From Pandoraea capi (GTDB taxonomy: Bacteria; Pseudomonadota; Gammaproteobacteria; Burkholderiales; Burkholderiaceae): a DNA stretch of 64,000 nucleotides. How positions within the stretch are numbered: position 1 is the stretch's first letter; every line of letters starts with the position of its first letter. The notes beneath the pieces are model-generated. The model searched no databases. It saw only the letters and a list, made by a program, of their open reading frames with translations, and was not told the DNA's origin. This document shows, piece by piece, positions 1 to 10,055 of the stretch. A program made the position numbers and the translations under genes. The stretch is taken from contig NZ_CABPRV010000008.1 of assembly GCF_902459735.1 (NCBI RefSeq), positions 186,001 through 250,000 on the forward strand. The letters are read 5' to 3'.

Positions 1-282
1 CCCTCACGCGTGCGCTACACCGGCTTCTCGCTCGCACGGGAAGTCACGTCGCCGATCTCGGGCGGGATTGCACCGATGATCGCCGTGGCCCTGCTCTCGG
101 CCGGTGAGGGCTCGCCACACCTCGTGGCGTGGTACGTGGTCGCGCTCGGTGTCATCACCGCGATCTCGGTGGCGCTCGGCCCGGAAACACGCGGCCGCTC
201 GCTCAATGACGACATGCACGACGGCACTCACGACGACGCGCACACCGCCCCGGCACGTCCCATCGCCCATCAGTCCCGTTAA
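1..282 (+). CDS. MFS transporter (metabolite:H+ symporter type), C-terminal end, partial
   Basis: The open frame enters from the left edge and gives 93 residues. It begins with a motif of the form RVRYTGFSLAREV, which in metabolite:H+ symporters lies in the loop before the eleventh membrane helix. Two hydrophobic segments follow (about residues 20-37 and 44-63), and then a hydrophilic His/Asp-rich tail. It would be an inner-membrane sugar or organic-acid permease. The next gene, 70 bases downstream, encodes a sugar-acid dehydratase, so the substrate may be a sugar acid such as galactonate; that is inference from position. The start lies outside the window. Confidence 0.8.
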   Translation, partial: PSRVRYTGFSLAREVTSPISGGIAPMIAVALLSAGEGSPHLVAWYVVALGVITAISVALGPETRGRSLNDDMHDGTHDDAHTAPARPIAHQSR

Positions 283-352
283 TCCCCTCAATCCCGTGAA
301 TGCATTGAACGCATTCCCGACAGTTACACAGTCTTTCCACGAAGGAGTCACG

Positions 353-1516
353 ATGAAAATCACGAAGGTCGAGCCGCTTCACGTCGGCCAGTTCATGTTC
401 GTTCGCATTGACACGGACGAAGGCATCACCGGCTATGGCGAAGCCGGTATCTGGGGCCATATCGAAGCGGCAGGAACGGCCATCAAACGCTTTGCCGAAT
501 ATCTGGTCGGCAAGCGCGCGTTCGATATCGAGCACCATTGGAACGTGATGCATCGCTTCAGCTACTTTCAGGGGCTGGCCATCAACGCGGCGATTTCCGC
601 TATCGACATCGCGCTGTGGGACATCAAGGGCCGCGCACTGAACGTGCCGATCTATGAGCTGCTCGGCGGGCCGGCGCGCAAGAAGGCGCGTATCTATGGC
701 CACATCTACGAAAGCAACATCGAAAAGGTGCTGGAGGAATGCCAGCGCAAGATGGAAGCGGGTTTCAATGCTTTCGGGCACATCAATCCGTTCCTCGACG
801 AGGGCAACGACAAGGTCTACTTCAAGACCCACATTCGCAAGATGCACGATGCGATCGACAACGTTCACCGGATGCGTGAGGTCGTGGGCGACCGCGTCGA
901 TCTACTCATCGAACTGCATCGTCGTCTGACGCCGGCGGAAGCCGTGACATTTACGAACGGCATCGAGCAGGACACGCCGATGTTCGTCGAGGATCCGATC
1001 CGCCCGGAGAATGCCGACGCCATGGCGCGCGTCGCCGACCGCATCCGCGTGCCGATCGCCACGGGTGAGCGCTTCTGCACCATCTACGAATTCCAGGCGC
1101 TGCTCGCACGCAACGCGGTGGAGTACGCGCGTATCGACGTGGCTGTCTGCGGCGGGATCACCGGCGCGAAGAAGGTCGCGGCGATGGCCGAGGCCCATCA
1201 CGTTCAGGTCGTGCCGCATAACCCGCTCTCCCCGATCGGGCTGGCCGCGTGCCTGCAAGTGGCCGCAGCGATTCCGAACTTCGCTGTGCAGGAATATGCG
1301 ACGGGGTTCGAAGCCGGCGTGTTCGAATCGACGGGCACCCATCTGGGCAGCGATATCGTCGACAAGGTCCCGCTGCCGGATCAGGGCTTCGTCGACATTC
1401 CCGACGGCCCGGGCCTCGGCATGGCATTGCTGCCCGATGCGCAGAGGATTCGCCCGCCGCTGGTGAAGCCGATTTCGATGCGTCCGCACTACGATGGCTT
1501 CGTGGTCGATCAGTAA
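353..1516 (+). CDS. Enolase-superfamily sugar-acid dehydratase, galactonate-dehydratase-like
   Basis: The protein has 387 residues, the usual length for the mandelate racemase/muconate lactonizing family. It would dehydrate a sugar acid to a 2-keto-3-deoxy acid in the cytoplasm. The metal ligands appear at E187 (LIELHRR), E213 (FVEDP) and E239 (ATGERF). H189 and H289 are in the positions of the catalytic histidines of E. coli DgoD (D183, H185, E209, E235, H285), with the same spacing. The first ligand is Glu rather than Asp. The start is the ATG preceded by GAAGGAG. Upstream is a transporter end and downstream is a convergent LysR gene, so a transport-plus-dehydration pathway is likely. The exact sugar acid cannot be read from sequence. 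Confidence 0.85.
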   Translation: MKITKVEPLHVGQFMFVRIDTDEGITGYGEAGIWGHIEAAGTAIKRFAEYLVGKRAFDIEHHWNVMHRFSYFQGLAINAAISAIDIALWDIKGRALNVPIYELLGGPARKKARIYGHIYESNIEKVLEECQRKMEAGFNAFGHINPFLDEGNDKVYFKTHIRKMHDAIDNVHRMREVVGDRVDLLIELHRRLTPAEAVTFTNGIEQDTPMFVEDPIRPENADAMARVADRIRVPIATGERFCTIYEFQALLARNAVEYARIDVAVCGGITGAKKVAAMAEAHHVQVVPHNPLSPIGLAACLQVAAAIPNFAVQEYATGFEAGVFESTGTHLGSDIVDKVPLPDQGFVDIPDGPGLGMALLPDAQRIRPPLVKPISMRPHYDGFVVDQ

Positions 1517-1557
1517 CCCCTTACGCCCTTCAGCCATCAAGCCCTGAGCATCGAACG

Positions 1558-2461
1558 TCAGGGGGCGGACGCCACGCCCCCGACGACTTCGAGCAACGTG
1601 GCCGCAAAGCGCTGCGCCAGCAGACTTTGCGGCCACGTGCTGCGGTCGCAGCAGATGGGTGGCGAACAGCACGTCCGGCGCGAACGGCCGATAGTCCAGC
1701 CCCCGGCCGACGTACGCTTGCGCCACCGCGCGGCTCACGATGCTCACGCCGAGCCCGCTGGCGACCATCGCACACACCGTCGCTTCGTAAGGCGTTTCCA
1801 GTTCCTTGTGACGCAACTCGATGCCCGCCTCGCGAAAGCGCTGATCGATCTTCATGCGTGTGCCGTCGACCAGCGACAACGCGATGAAGGGCTCGTATTC
1901 CAGGTCGGCCGGCGTCACGACATCGAGCATCCCCAGCCGATGCCCCGTGGGAAACGCGCACACGCCCGCGATCTCGCAGATCTTTGTCGCCTCGATACCC
2001 GACACGTCCCGACTGACGTAGGACGTCACCCCCAGATCGCAAAACTGCGACGCGACCCAGTAGGCCACGCGCGGCGAATCGTTCGTCAGCAGTGAGACGG
2101 CGACCCCCGGGTGCGTTTGCCGAAACCGCCGGATCGCTTCGGGCATCTGGGTCAGCGCCATCGACGGCACGGCGCCCACACGCAGGCGCCCGGTGCCGGA
2201 GCGGCGAATCTGCTGTGCCGAATCCTCCAGACTTTTCAGACTGACAAACGCACGCTCGACATCGCGAAACAGTTCGGCGCCTTCGTCGGTCAGTTGCAGC
2301 CGTCCGTTGATGCGCTCGAACAGCCGGAAACCGGCGCTGTCTTCCAACTGGCCGATCAATCGGCTGATGTTGGGCTGCGACGTGTGCAGCGCTTCCGCCG
2401 CCGCCGTCATCGATCCCGTCTGGATCACCGCCCGGAATGCCTCCACCTGTTTGAATTTCAT
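1558..2461 (-). pseudogene. LysR-family transcriptional regulator with a frameshift near its 3' end
   Basis: The first 275 or so residues are a normal LysR protein: an N-terminal winged helix-turn-helix (MKFKQVEAFRAVIQTGSM onward), then the effector-binding domain. The start has CAGGAG ten bases upstream. Near 1624-1627 the frame slips. Read on in the same frame, the protein would run far into the convergent dehydratase gene, to a stop at 902. Switching frame there gives LLAQRFAATLLEVVGGVASAP and a stop at 1558, for a normal length of about 300 residues; the span is 301 codons plus one base. This is either a real end-of-gene mutation or an assembly error. It is divergent from an amino-acid-type ABC operon, which it may control. 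Confidence 0.8.
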
Positions 2462-2699
2462 CGACGCGGTCTCCTGTGGACGGGCCATCCCCGTTGCGCC
2501 TTGCCAAGCCATACCGCCTAGCAGCAGGGGCATATCAAAAATGTATGGACCCGTATTGTATTGTGATTTTTAAGAATGCCCCTGCCCGGCTACAGTCGTT
2601 CGTATCCCGTCTGCGCGCCATGAGGCAAGGCACTCGCCGCCTCCCGACGCGTGGCCGCCCGAGTCCTCCATGTGCCGTTTTTCGCTTCAGGAGCCTTCG
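2462..2699. promoter_or_regulatory. Divergent control region between the LysR gene and the ABC/lyase operon
   Basis: This stretch of 238 bases holds no gene. It contains an unusually AT-rich patch at about 2536-2575 in an otherwise GC-rich background, which is where promoters and a LysR operator would be expected. No single T-N11-A box stands out clearly enough to name. The Shine-Dalgarno AGGAG at 2689-2693 belongs to the binding-protein gene on the right. Confidence 0.4.
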
Positions 2700-3572
2700 A
2701 TGTCACGCCCTACCCGTTCGTTCGTCGCCGTTCTGGCGACTGCCTCCACCGCCGCCACCCTCATTGCGCTGGCCACCCTGACGGCCCGCCCGGCCCTCGC
2801 CGCGCCGGGCGACTTGCCGCCGGTGCCTGCTGAAATCAAGGCGCAAAGCCAGTTGCGTGTGGGCGTGCGCTGCGACCAGCCGCCGTATGGCTATCAGGAC
2901 AGCAGCGGTGCGTTCGCCGGTGTGGAAGTCGAGATGGGACGCCAGATCGCCGAGTGGGCGCTGGGCAGCAAGGACAAGGCCGTCTTCACCTGCGTGACCG
3001 CAGAGAACCGTGTGCCGCAATTGCTCGGCCGCAAAGTCGATCTGCTCATCGCGACCCTGGGGGTATCGCCCGAGCGCGCTCGCGTCATCGACTTCACGCA
3101 ACCGTATCGTTGGGGGGCGAGCGACGTGGTGGTCCGTCGCGATAGCGGCATCAACTCAATCGCCGACCTCAAGGGCAAGACACTCGTCGCGTTGAAGGGC
3201 TCCGTGCAGGCCAAGTGGTTCGAAGACCACATGCCGGACGTGAAGATGCTCCGACTGAACACCGCCGCCGACGCCATGCAAACCTTCCGCCAAGGCCGCG
3301 CGGACGCCTACACGCACGACGCCGCCACGCTTGTAGTCGCCGCAGCACAAGACCCGTCGGCGAAACTGCTGGGGCAGTACTTCCAGATCTCGGACGCGGC
3401 CATCGGCGTGCGCAAGAACGAAGCGGCATGGCGCGATTACCTGTCCGCCACGATTGCCCGCATGCGCTACGAAGGCCGCTTCGTGCAGTGGGTCAAACTC
3501 AACGTTCCCGAGTCGATTCGCAGCTATTACCTGTCGGTGTTCCAGCAGGGACGTCCGAAGGAAACGCTGTAA
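2700..3572 (+). CDS. ABC transporter substrate-binding protein, polar amino acid type
   Basis: The protein has 290 residues with a signal peptide of about 36 (cleavage near PALA/APGD) and a family-3 solute-binding fold. Motifs are RVGVRCDQPPYGYQD, the core IDFTQPYRWGASDVVV, and IADLKGKTLVALKGS. It would capture a solute in the periplasm for the two permeases and the ATPase encoded downstream. A longer start 30 bases upstream is possible, but the chosen ATG has AGGAG at the right distance and puts the signal peptide at the N terminus. It is the first gene of a five-gene operon. The lyase gene inside the operon suggests an amino acid with an N-linked succinyl or similar group as substrate; this is inference. 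Confidence 0.9.
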   Translation: MSRPTRSFVAVLATASTAATLIALATLTARPALAAPGDLPPVPAEIKAQSQLRVGVRCDQPPYGYQDSSGAFAGVEVEMGRQIAEWALGSKDKAVFTCVTAENRVPQLLGRKVDLLIATLGVSPERARVIDFTQPYRWGASDVVVRRDSGINSIADLKGKTLVALKGSVQAKWFEDHMPDVKMLRLNTAADAMQTFRQGRADAYTHDAATLVVAAAQDPSAKLLGQYFQISDAAIGVRKNEAAWRDYLSATIARMRYEGRFVQWVKLNVPESIRSYYLSVFQQGRPKETL

Positions 3573-3584
3573 GCGGCGGCGGCT

Positions 3585-4250
3585 ATGGATTTCGACGTCG
3601 CTTACCTTCTCGCGCAATGGCCGGCTCTCTGGCGCGGCGCGCTGATGACGCTGGAAGTGTCGGTCATCGCCATCGTCTGCTCGGCGCTGATCGGCATTGC
3701 CGGTTGCGCCATTCGCCTCTTCCGCGTGCCCGTGCTCTCACCACTCGTCACCGGCTATGTGGAGCTCATGCGCAACACACCGATCCTCGTGCAGTTGTTC
3801 TTCATCTTCTACGGATTGCCGGCGGTCGGACTCAGTCTGTCGCTGTTCACCTCCGGCGTGCTGTGCCTGTCGCTGTGGGCCGGCGCGTATCAGATCGAGA
3901 ACCTGCGAGGCGGCATGGCGAGCGTGGGACGCCGCATGTACGAATCGTGTCACGCGTTGTCGCTGCGCCCGTGGCATTACTTCACGCTCATCGCCCTGCC
4001 CATTGCGTTGCGCCATGCGCTGCCCGGCATGCTCAATACCGCGATTTCGCTGCTCAAGAACTCGTCGTACTTGCAGGCCATCGGGTTGATGGAGCTGACG
4101 TTCGTTGCGGTCGACCGCATTGCAACGGACTTCCGTCCGCTGGAAATGTTCGGCGCGATCCTCGTGCTCTATCTGGGCATGGTGGCGGTCCTCTCCCTAC
4201 TCGCGCATCGGCTCTCGGCCTGGATGCAACGTCCGTTCCGAACGCATTGA
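3585..4250 (+). CDS. Amino acid ABC transporter permease (HisM/GlnP type)
   Basis: This is a 221-residue inner-membrane permease with about five hydrophobic helices. Its EAA loop lies near residues 107-130 (SVGRRMYESCHALSLRPW); it is the segment that contacts the ATPase. It starts 12 bases after the binding-protein gene and is followed 13 bases later by a second permease, as usual for heterodimeric polar amino acid importers. Confidence 0.9.
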   Translation: MDFDVAYLLAQWPALWRGALMTLEVSVIAIVCSALIGIAGCAIRLFRVPVLSPLVTGYVELMRNTPILVQLFFIFYGLPAVGLSLSLFTSGVLCLSLWAGAYQIENLRGGMASVGRRMYESCHALSLRPWHYFTLIALPIALRHALPGMLNTAISLLKNSSYLQAIGLMELTFVAVDRIATDFRPLEMFGAILVLYLGMVAVLSLLAHRLSAWMQRPFRTH

Positions 4251-4263
4251 GGCCATCTCTCCC

Positions 4264-4950
4264 ATGCACATCATTCTCGAAAACTGGCGGCTCATCGCCC
4301 AAGGGCTGAGCATGACGCTGGCCCTGGCGGGCGCCGTGCTGCTGTGCACGACCGTGATCTCGTTGGCGCTGGGGGTGCTCGCTACCCTCCCCAACCGATG
4401 GGTCAGAGCGACCATTCACGGCTACGTCGAACTGTTCCGCTCGATTCCGCTGATCGTCAACGTGTTCTGTGTGTTCTTCGTCGCGCCGATGTTCGGCCTC
4501 GATCTGAGCCCGTTCGTCGCCGCCACGGTCGGTTTGTCGCTGTGGGGCGGCGCCAACGGCACCGTGGTCGTGTCGGGCGGCATTCAATCCGTGCCGCCGC
4601 ATCAATGGAAGAGCGCCGCCGCGCTCGGCCTGCGTCGCTGGCAGATCTATCGCTATGTCATCGGGCCGCAGTCGGTCGGCGCGATCCTGCCCGCCTATAC
4701 GGGCCTGCTGACGCTGCTGGTCCAGTCCACGTCGCTTGGCGCACTCATCGGCGTGAGCGAGTTCCTCAAGGTCAATCAGAACATCATCGAGCGCGTCACC
4801 GTCATGCAAGGCCGCAATCCCGCCTTCGAGATCTACGGCCTCGTGCTCATCGTGTATTTCATCGTCTGCTCGGCGCTCAGTGCGCTGTCCCGTCATCTCG
4901 AACGCCGCCTGCAACGCGAGCCCGTTCGGTCTCTTCCCCAACAAGGTTGA
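4264..4950 (+). CDS. Amino acid ABC transporter permease (second subunit)
   Basis: The product has 228 residues and pairs with the permease just upstream. The motif ELFRSIPLIVNVFCVFF is typical of this family, and the EAA loop reads SVPPHQWKSAAALGLRRW. The chosen ATG (MHIILENWRLIAQG) follows the upstream stop by 13 bases. A longer frame reaching back into the upstream gene is not needed. It would form the transmembrane pore in the inner membrane. Confidence 0.88.
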   Translation: MHIILENWRLIAQGLSMTLALAGAVLLCTTVISLALGVLATLPNRWVRATIHGYVELFRSIPLIVNVFCVFFVAPMFGLDLSPFVAATVGLSLWGGANGTVVVSGGIQSVPPHQWKSAAALGLRRWQIYRYVIGPQSVGAILPAYTGLLTLLVQSTSLGALIGVSEFLKVNQNIIERVTVMQGRNPAFEIYGLVLIVYFIVCSALSALSRHLERRLQREPVRSLPQQG

Positions 4951-4952
4951 AC

Positions 4953-6454
4953 ATGTCCACATCGAAAGTCAGTCGCCGGCTCACCGAAGCCGCCGCGCCG
5001 GAAGTCAACGACATCATCTTCAAACCGCGCCTCGACGGTTTCGAAGAGACCTTCCTGCCGCTCGGCGACATCAACAAGGCGCACGTGGTGATGCTGGCCG
5101 AGCGCGGACTCATTCGCCGCGAACATGCGGCAGCGCTGGCGCGCGGCATTCTGGCGATGGAAGATGCCGGCCCTGCCGCCGTGCCGCTCGATCCGGGCCG
5201 GGAAGATGGCTATTTCAACTACGAAGCGCATCTGATGCATCAGGTCGGCGCAGACATTGGCGGACGCATGCATACCGGGCGCAGCCGCAACGACATTCTC
5301 GCCACGCTCGACCGTCTGCGCTCACGCGCCGTGCTGCTCGATCTGATCGAAGCCTTGCTGCGCGTGCGCGAGACCGCATTGACGCAAGCCGCCAACCACG
5401 CCGATGTCGTCATGCCCGGCTACACGCATTTGCAGCCGGCGCAGCCGATGACTTATGGGTTCTATCTGGCGGGCGTCGCGCAGGCGCTCGAACGTGACAC
5501 GCGTCGCCTGATGGACACGCTCACGAACATGAACGTCTCGCCGCTCGGCGCTGCGGCGTTCGCCGGCACCCCGTTTGCGATCGATCGTCAGCGTACGGCC
5601 GATCTGCTGGGCTTCGACACGTTCGTCGACAACGCGCTCGATGCCGTGGGTTCGCGCGACTTCGTGCTCGAGAGCATTGCCGATCTGAGTCTGCTGGCCG
5701 TGCTCTGGAGTCGCGTGGCCCAGGATTACTTCGTGTGGACCACGCACGAGTTCGGACTGATCGAATTCCCGGACAGCGTGGCCACGACCTCGAGCATCAT
5801 GCCGCAGAAGAAGAACCCGGTCGTGCTGGAGTACCTGAAGGGACGCACGGGACAGATCGTCGCCGCCCTGATGGCGAGCGCCATGGCGATCAAGGGCACT
5901 AACTTCACCCACTCCGGCGACGCCAACCGCGAGGGCACGCAAGGCTTCTGGGAGACGGCGCGTGAGGCGGTCCGCTGCCTGAATCTGCTGGAACTCGTGC
6001 TGCGTACGGCGCGTCCGGCGGCCGCCCGCGCCGAACGTCTGGCCGCCGAGGACTTCTCGACGGCGACTGCACTGGCGGACCACATGGTGCGCGAGCACGA
6101 CCTCTCGTTCCGGGCCGCACATCACGTCGTGGGGTCGGTCGTGCGCAGCGCGATGGATCTCGGCGTGAGTGCCGACCGGATCGACGTCGCGATGGTCGAA
6201 GCCGCCGCGCGCGAACAGCTTGGCGCACCGCTCGGCATCGACGCCGAAGCCGTGCGGGCGTGTCTGGACCCTGCGAGCAACGTTGCGGGACGCGCATCGG
6301 CCGGTAGCCCGAACCCCGGCCTCCTGCGCACGCACTTGCAGGAGGCGAACGTCAGGCTGGGCGACACGCGCGCGAGCCTTGCCGACTGGCATACCCGTCT
6401 GGCGAATGCGCGGCAGGTGTTGCAAAACGCCACACGAGCACTGGCGGGGCTGCA

Positions 6455-6458
<4 letters not shown>
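4953..6458 (+). CDS. Argininosuccinate-lyase-like enzyme of the fumarase/aspartase superfamily
   Basis: The protein has 501 residues. The superfamily signature [10 protein letters not shown] is near residue 280; it is the flexible loop with the catalytic serine. Two further conserved blocks are HTGRSRND near 106 and [12 protein letters not shown] near 155. The enzymes cleave a C-N bond and release fumarate. It is about 35 residues longer than housekeeping ArgH and is embedded between the permease and ATPase genes of an importer, starting two bases after one and overlapping the other. That makes a catabolic role on an imported N-succinyl compound more likely than arginine synthesis. EDDS lyase, a relative of about this length, is a precedent. 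Substrate unknown. Confidence 0.8.
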
Positions 6459-7192
<734 letters not shown>

Positions 7193-7206
7193 GCGGCGTG
7201 GCGCCG

Positions 7207-7239
7207 GGCACTCGCTCGGCGGCGCGGCGAGCGAGTGCC
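7207..7239. terminator. Hairpin after the ABC/lyase operon
   Basis: A perfect 11-bp inverted repeat (GGCACTCGCTC / GAGCGAGTGCC) with an 11-base loop lies 15 bases after the last operon gene. There is no T-run, so it may act as a weak or Rho-assisted terminator or protect the mRNA 3' end. Confidence 0.4.
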
Positions 7240-7318
7240 GACACGCTTGACGCGCGCCGCGGGACCTGGCCCGCCGGGCAGCGTCACGATGCCTTGCAAC
7301 GTGACGCCATCGGCGACA

Positions 7319-8326
7319 TCAGATGATCGAGCACGACCGCCGATCCGACAACTTCACCTTACGTCGCGCCACCGCGACAACGCAGAGAAACCCGATCACC
7401 GATACCGCCGCGATGAAAAACCCGGGTGCGGCGCGGTCTTTTGTCGTACTGGTGAGCAGCGATGTCGCAAGCGGTGTGAATCCCCCGAGCAGCGCGGCCG
7501 CGATGTTGTAGGACATCGCCAACCCACTGAACCGAAGGTTCGTCGGGAACAGGCCCGAAGCGAGCGCGCCGAACGTTCCGGCGACGAGCGATGCAATCAC
7601 CGCCGCCAGACCGAACACCGCATACGGGTTGATCGCTCCGCTCATCAGCACGACGTAGAACGGATACCCGCCGACAGCGATCAGCAGCGCAATGAGCGCC
7701 TGATTGAGGCCGACGATGCCGATCGCCGCCACCACTTGCGGTCAATGACGCTGCAGGACTTCAATCGCCGGGAGCTTCGTGCGCTTCTGATGCTTGATTG
7801 CCATGAACAGCGCCGTCTCCCGCAGATCACGACGCATCAACGCCCCGAGCGCCCCAAGTCCGCCGCCGATGAGAAAAGCGATGCGCCACCCGTACGTCGA
7901 CATATCCGCCTCGGCTAATGTCGCATGCAATCCGATGCTCACCAGCGTCGCGAGCAGGCTCCCCGAGTTCACGCACGAGAACATCACCCCGTACGCCAGC
8001 CCGCTGCGCGAGGGCGCTGACTCGACGACATAGGCGATCGCGCCGGGCAACTCGCCGCCGATACAGGCACCCTGGAGAAATCGCAGTGCAACGAACGCAA
8101 TGCTCGCCGTCAAACCGATCGATTGATAACTGGGCATGAGCGCCATACCGGCGGTGGTCAGCGTCATCAGGACGAGCGATATCTGGAATGCCGCCCGGCG
8201 GCCGAACCTGTCGCCGATGTGACTGAGGACCAGCCCGCCAAGCGGTCTGGCGAGGTATCCTACCGCGAAGGCGGCGAACGTCGCCATCATCGACGTGGCG
8301 CCGTTTCCTTCCGGGTGTGGGAGCAA
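7319..8326 (-). pseudogene. Decayed MFS (metabolite:H+ symporter) transporter gene
   Basis: Two pieces in the same reading frame together resemble a symporter. The upstream piece (194 residues, 7742-8326) has the helix 2-6 region with GDRFGRRAAFQ and GGELPGAIAYVVES. The downstream piece (7319-7735) has the last helices with LFPTNLRFSGLAMSYN. They are separated by a TGA at 7742-7744 followed by PQVVAAIGIVGLNQ; a Trp codon is the natural residue there. The first helix is missing. The central part jumps from a helix-7-like segment straight to a helix-10-like segment, so roughly 90 residues also seem deleted. The gene cannot make a working transporter. Confidence 0.75.
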
Positions 8327-8815
8327 ACCACGCCACTACGCTGGCGCGATCGTCATACCCGTTCACAAGAAAAAGCGCGTCGAATGCTGGGGTGGACGCC
8401 CCGCGAACCTCGCGAAGCCATCATTGCTGCGGCACGTAGCCTCGTGGCAAGCGGCAACACCGGGCAGTAGATCGCACGGCAATGGGTCGTCGCACGGACT
8501 CCTCACCGATAATCCCGCCCCCCAGCGCATAGCCGCAGCATTCGGCGTCAGGTAGTTCCCGCGCCACGCACTCATCAATTTATTAGCGGGGGGACCGTAG
8601 GGGGACGAACGGTCAGTACCATCCGCCACAACCAAGTTCGCGCCGTCAGGGGGATATTGACGTTAATCGCGCGAAACGTATGGCAGGAGGGGGACATCGT
8701 CCTCGTGCGCGACAATCGAAGACAACCATTACTTGGCGTCGCACCGGGGTTCAAGCTTTATCGTACGTCGCTCATTCGCATTGGCGTGCTCGTTCCAGAC
8801 TCGTGTCAGATTCGG
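8327..8815. other. Non-coding gap before the exopolysaccharide operon
   Basis: This stretch of nearly 500 bases holds no reading frame that looks like a gene on either strand. The short open frames are Arg/Pro-rich or lack a ribosome binding site. It separates the transporter pseudogene from the polysaccharide operon and probably carries the operon promoter. A TTGACG at 8657-8662 could be a -35 box, but no good -10 box follows at the right distance. Confidence 0.5.
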
Positions 8816-8869
8816 CCCTGTGCGCCTTGTGCGCAGAGGGTGGCACGTCTGCGCGCTATACGAGCAGAC
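8816..8869 (+). promoter_or_regulatory. Two tandem hairpins in the leader of the exopolysaccharide operon
   Basis: Hairpin 1 (8816-8840) has arms CCCTGTGCGC and GCGCAGAGGG around a CTTGT loop, with nine of ten positions paired. Hairpin 2 (8847-8869) has arms GTCTGCGCG and CGAGCAGAC around CTATA, with eight of nine paired. They are six bases apart. The second ends 14 bases before the wecB start, just ahead of its GAAGAG ribosome binding site. They could be a structured mRNA leader or an operator. Function is unproven. Confidence 0.45.
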
Positions 8870-8883
8870 CAGAATGAAGAGCT

Positions 8884-10044
8884 ATGAAAGTCTTGTCCAT
8901 CTTCGGCACGCGTCCTGAAGCGATCAAGATGGCGCCCCTTGTGAGCGCACTGGATCGCGAACCCGGCATCGACAGCGTGGTATGTGTCACTGGCCAGCAT
9001 CGCCAGATGCTCGATCAGGTGATGTCTCTCTTTGACATCACCGCGAAGTACGATCTGGAAGTCATGGTGCCCAACCAGACGCTCAACGGCCTGTTTTCAC
9101 GGGCCGTGCAGCGAGTCGATGCCGTTCTCGAATCCGAGAAACCCGATTATGTGCTGGTGCATGGCGATACCAGTACCGCATCGGCATGCGCGCTCGCCGC
9201 GTTCCATCGCCGCATTCGCATCGGCCACGTGGAAGCCGGACTGCGAACGGGCGACCTGAGCCAACCCTTTCCTGAAGAAATGAATCGCCGGGTAGTCGAT
9301 GCCGTGGGCGACTGGCTGTTTGCGCCGACCGAGACGTCGCGCGCCAATCTGCAACGCGAGAACCTTCACGGTCGCATCGCGGTGACCGGCAATACGGTGA
9401 TCGACGCCCTGGCCTCGCTCACGGCCCGATTGCGTGACAACTCCCCGCTGGCTTCGGAGATCGCCGCGCGCTACCCGTGGATCGATCCCCGCCGCCGTCT
9501 GCTGCTCGTGACCGGACACCGGCGCGAGAGCTTCGGCGATGGCTTCCGGAACATCTGTGCAGCGCTGGCCGAACTCGCGCGACGCGACGATCTGCAAATC
9601 GTCTATCCCGTGCATCTCAACCCGGCCGTGCGAGACGTCGTCATGACAGAGCTTGCCGGTTTCAACAGCGTGCACCTCATCGACCCGCTCGACTACGTGG
9701 ACTTCGTCTGGTTCATGCAGCGCGCCTACATCATTCTGACGGACTCCGGCGGCGTGCAAGAAGAAGCGCCGTATCTCGGCAAACCGGTACTGGTGATGCG
9801 CGACGTCACCGAGCGACCGGAAGCGGTCGATGCGGGAACCGTGGCGCTGGTGGGCGCGAACCGGGAGCGAATCGTCGCGGGTGTGACCCGTCTGCTCGAC
9901 GATCTCGCGTATCACACGTCGTTCTCAAGACGAATGAATCCGTATGGAGACGGCCACGCGGCAGGCCGTATCGTGGACGCGCTGTGCGGGCGTCCCGTCA
10001 GGGAGTTTTCTCCCGGCAATGCGCAAAGTATCCACGCACGCTGA
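8884..10044 (+). CDS. wecB: UDP-N-acetylglucosamine 2-epimerase (non-hydrolysing)
   Basis: The protein has 386 residues, full length for the family. It interconverts UDP-GlcNAc and UDP-ManNAc in the cytoplasm. Conserved active-site blocks are VLVHGDTSTA, GHVEAGLRTGD, PFPEEMNRR and GHRRESFGDG with H212, which matches the catalytic His213 of E. coli WecB. It is the first gene of a long operon with NfrB/NfrA-type polysaccharide genes. In E. coli the NfrA/NfrB pathway (NGR glycan) depends on WecB, so the sugar supplied here is probably ManNAc. No ManNAcA dehydrogenase (WecC) gene is next to it, arguing against a uronate polymer. Confidence 0.93.
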   Translation: MKVLSIFGTRPEAIKMAPLVSALDREPGIDSVVCVTGQHRQMLDQVMSLFDITAKYDLEVMVPNQTLNGLFSRAVQRVDAVLESEKPDYVLVHGDTSTASACALAAFHRRIRIGHVEAGLRTGDLSQPFPEEMNRRVVDAVGDWLFAPTETSRANLQRENLHGRIAVTGNTVIDALASLTARLRDNSPLASEIAARYPWIDPRRRLLLVTGHRRESFGDGFRNICAALAELARRDDLQIVYPVHLNPAVRDVVMTELAGFNSVHLIDPLDYVDFVWFMQRAYIILTDSGGVQEEAPYLGKPVLVMRDVTERPEAVDAGTVALVGANRERIVAGVTRLLDDLAYHTSFSRRMNPYGDGHAAGRIVDALCGRPVREFSPGNAQSIHAR

Positions 10045-10055
10045 AGGCGGCCGCC

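Noticed and set aside
902-1557. Extension of the LysR reading frame across the end of the dehydratase gene (total over 500 residues)
   Set aside because: The extra part has no LysR-like sequence and is antisense to a well-conserved gene. The other frame gives a normal LysR end.
8363-8635. Short minus-strand frame between the pseudogene and wecB
   Set aside because: No ribosome binding site, no hydrophobic or conserved pattern, and it does not supply the missing first helix of the transporter pseudogene.
8841-8862. TGGCACG as a sigma-54 -24 box before wecB
   Set aside because: The -12 half (TTGCA-like, with GC at the fixed distance) is absent; the sequence is better described as part of the hairpin region.
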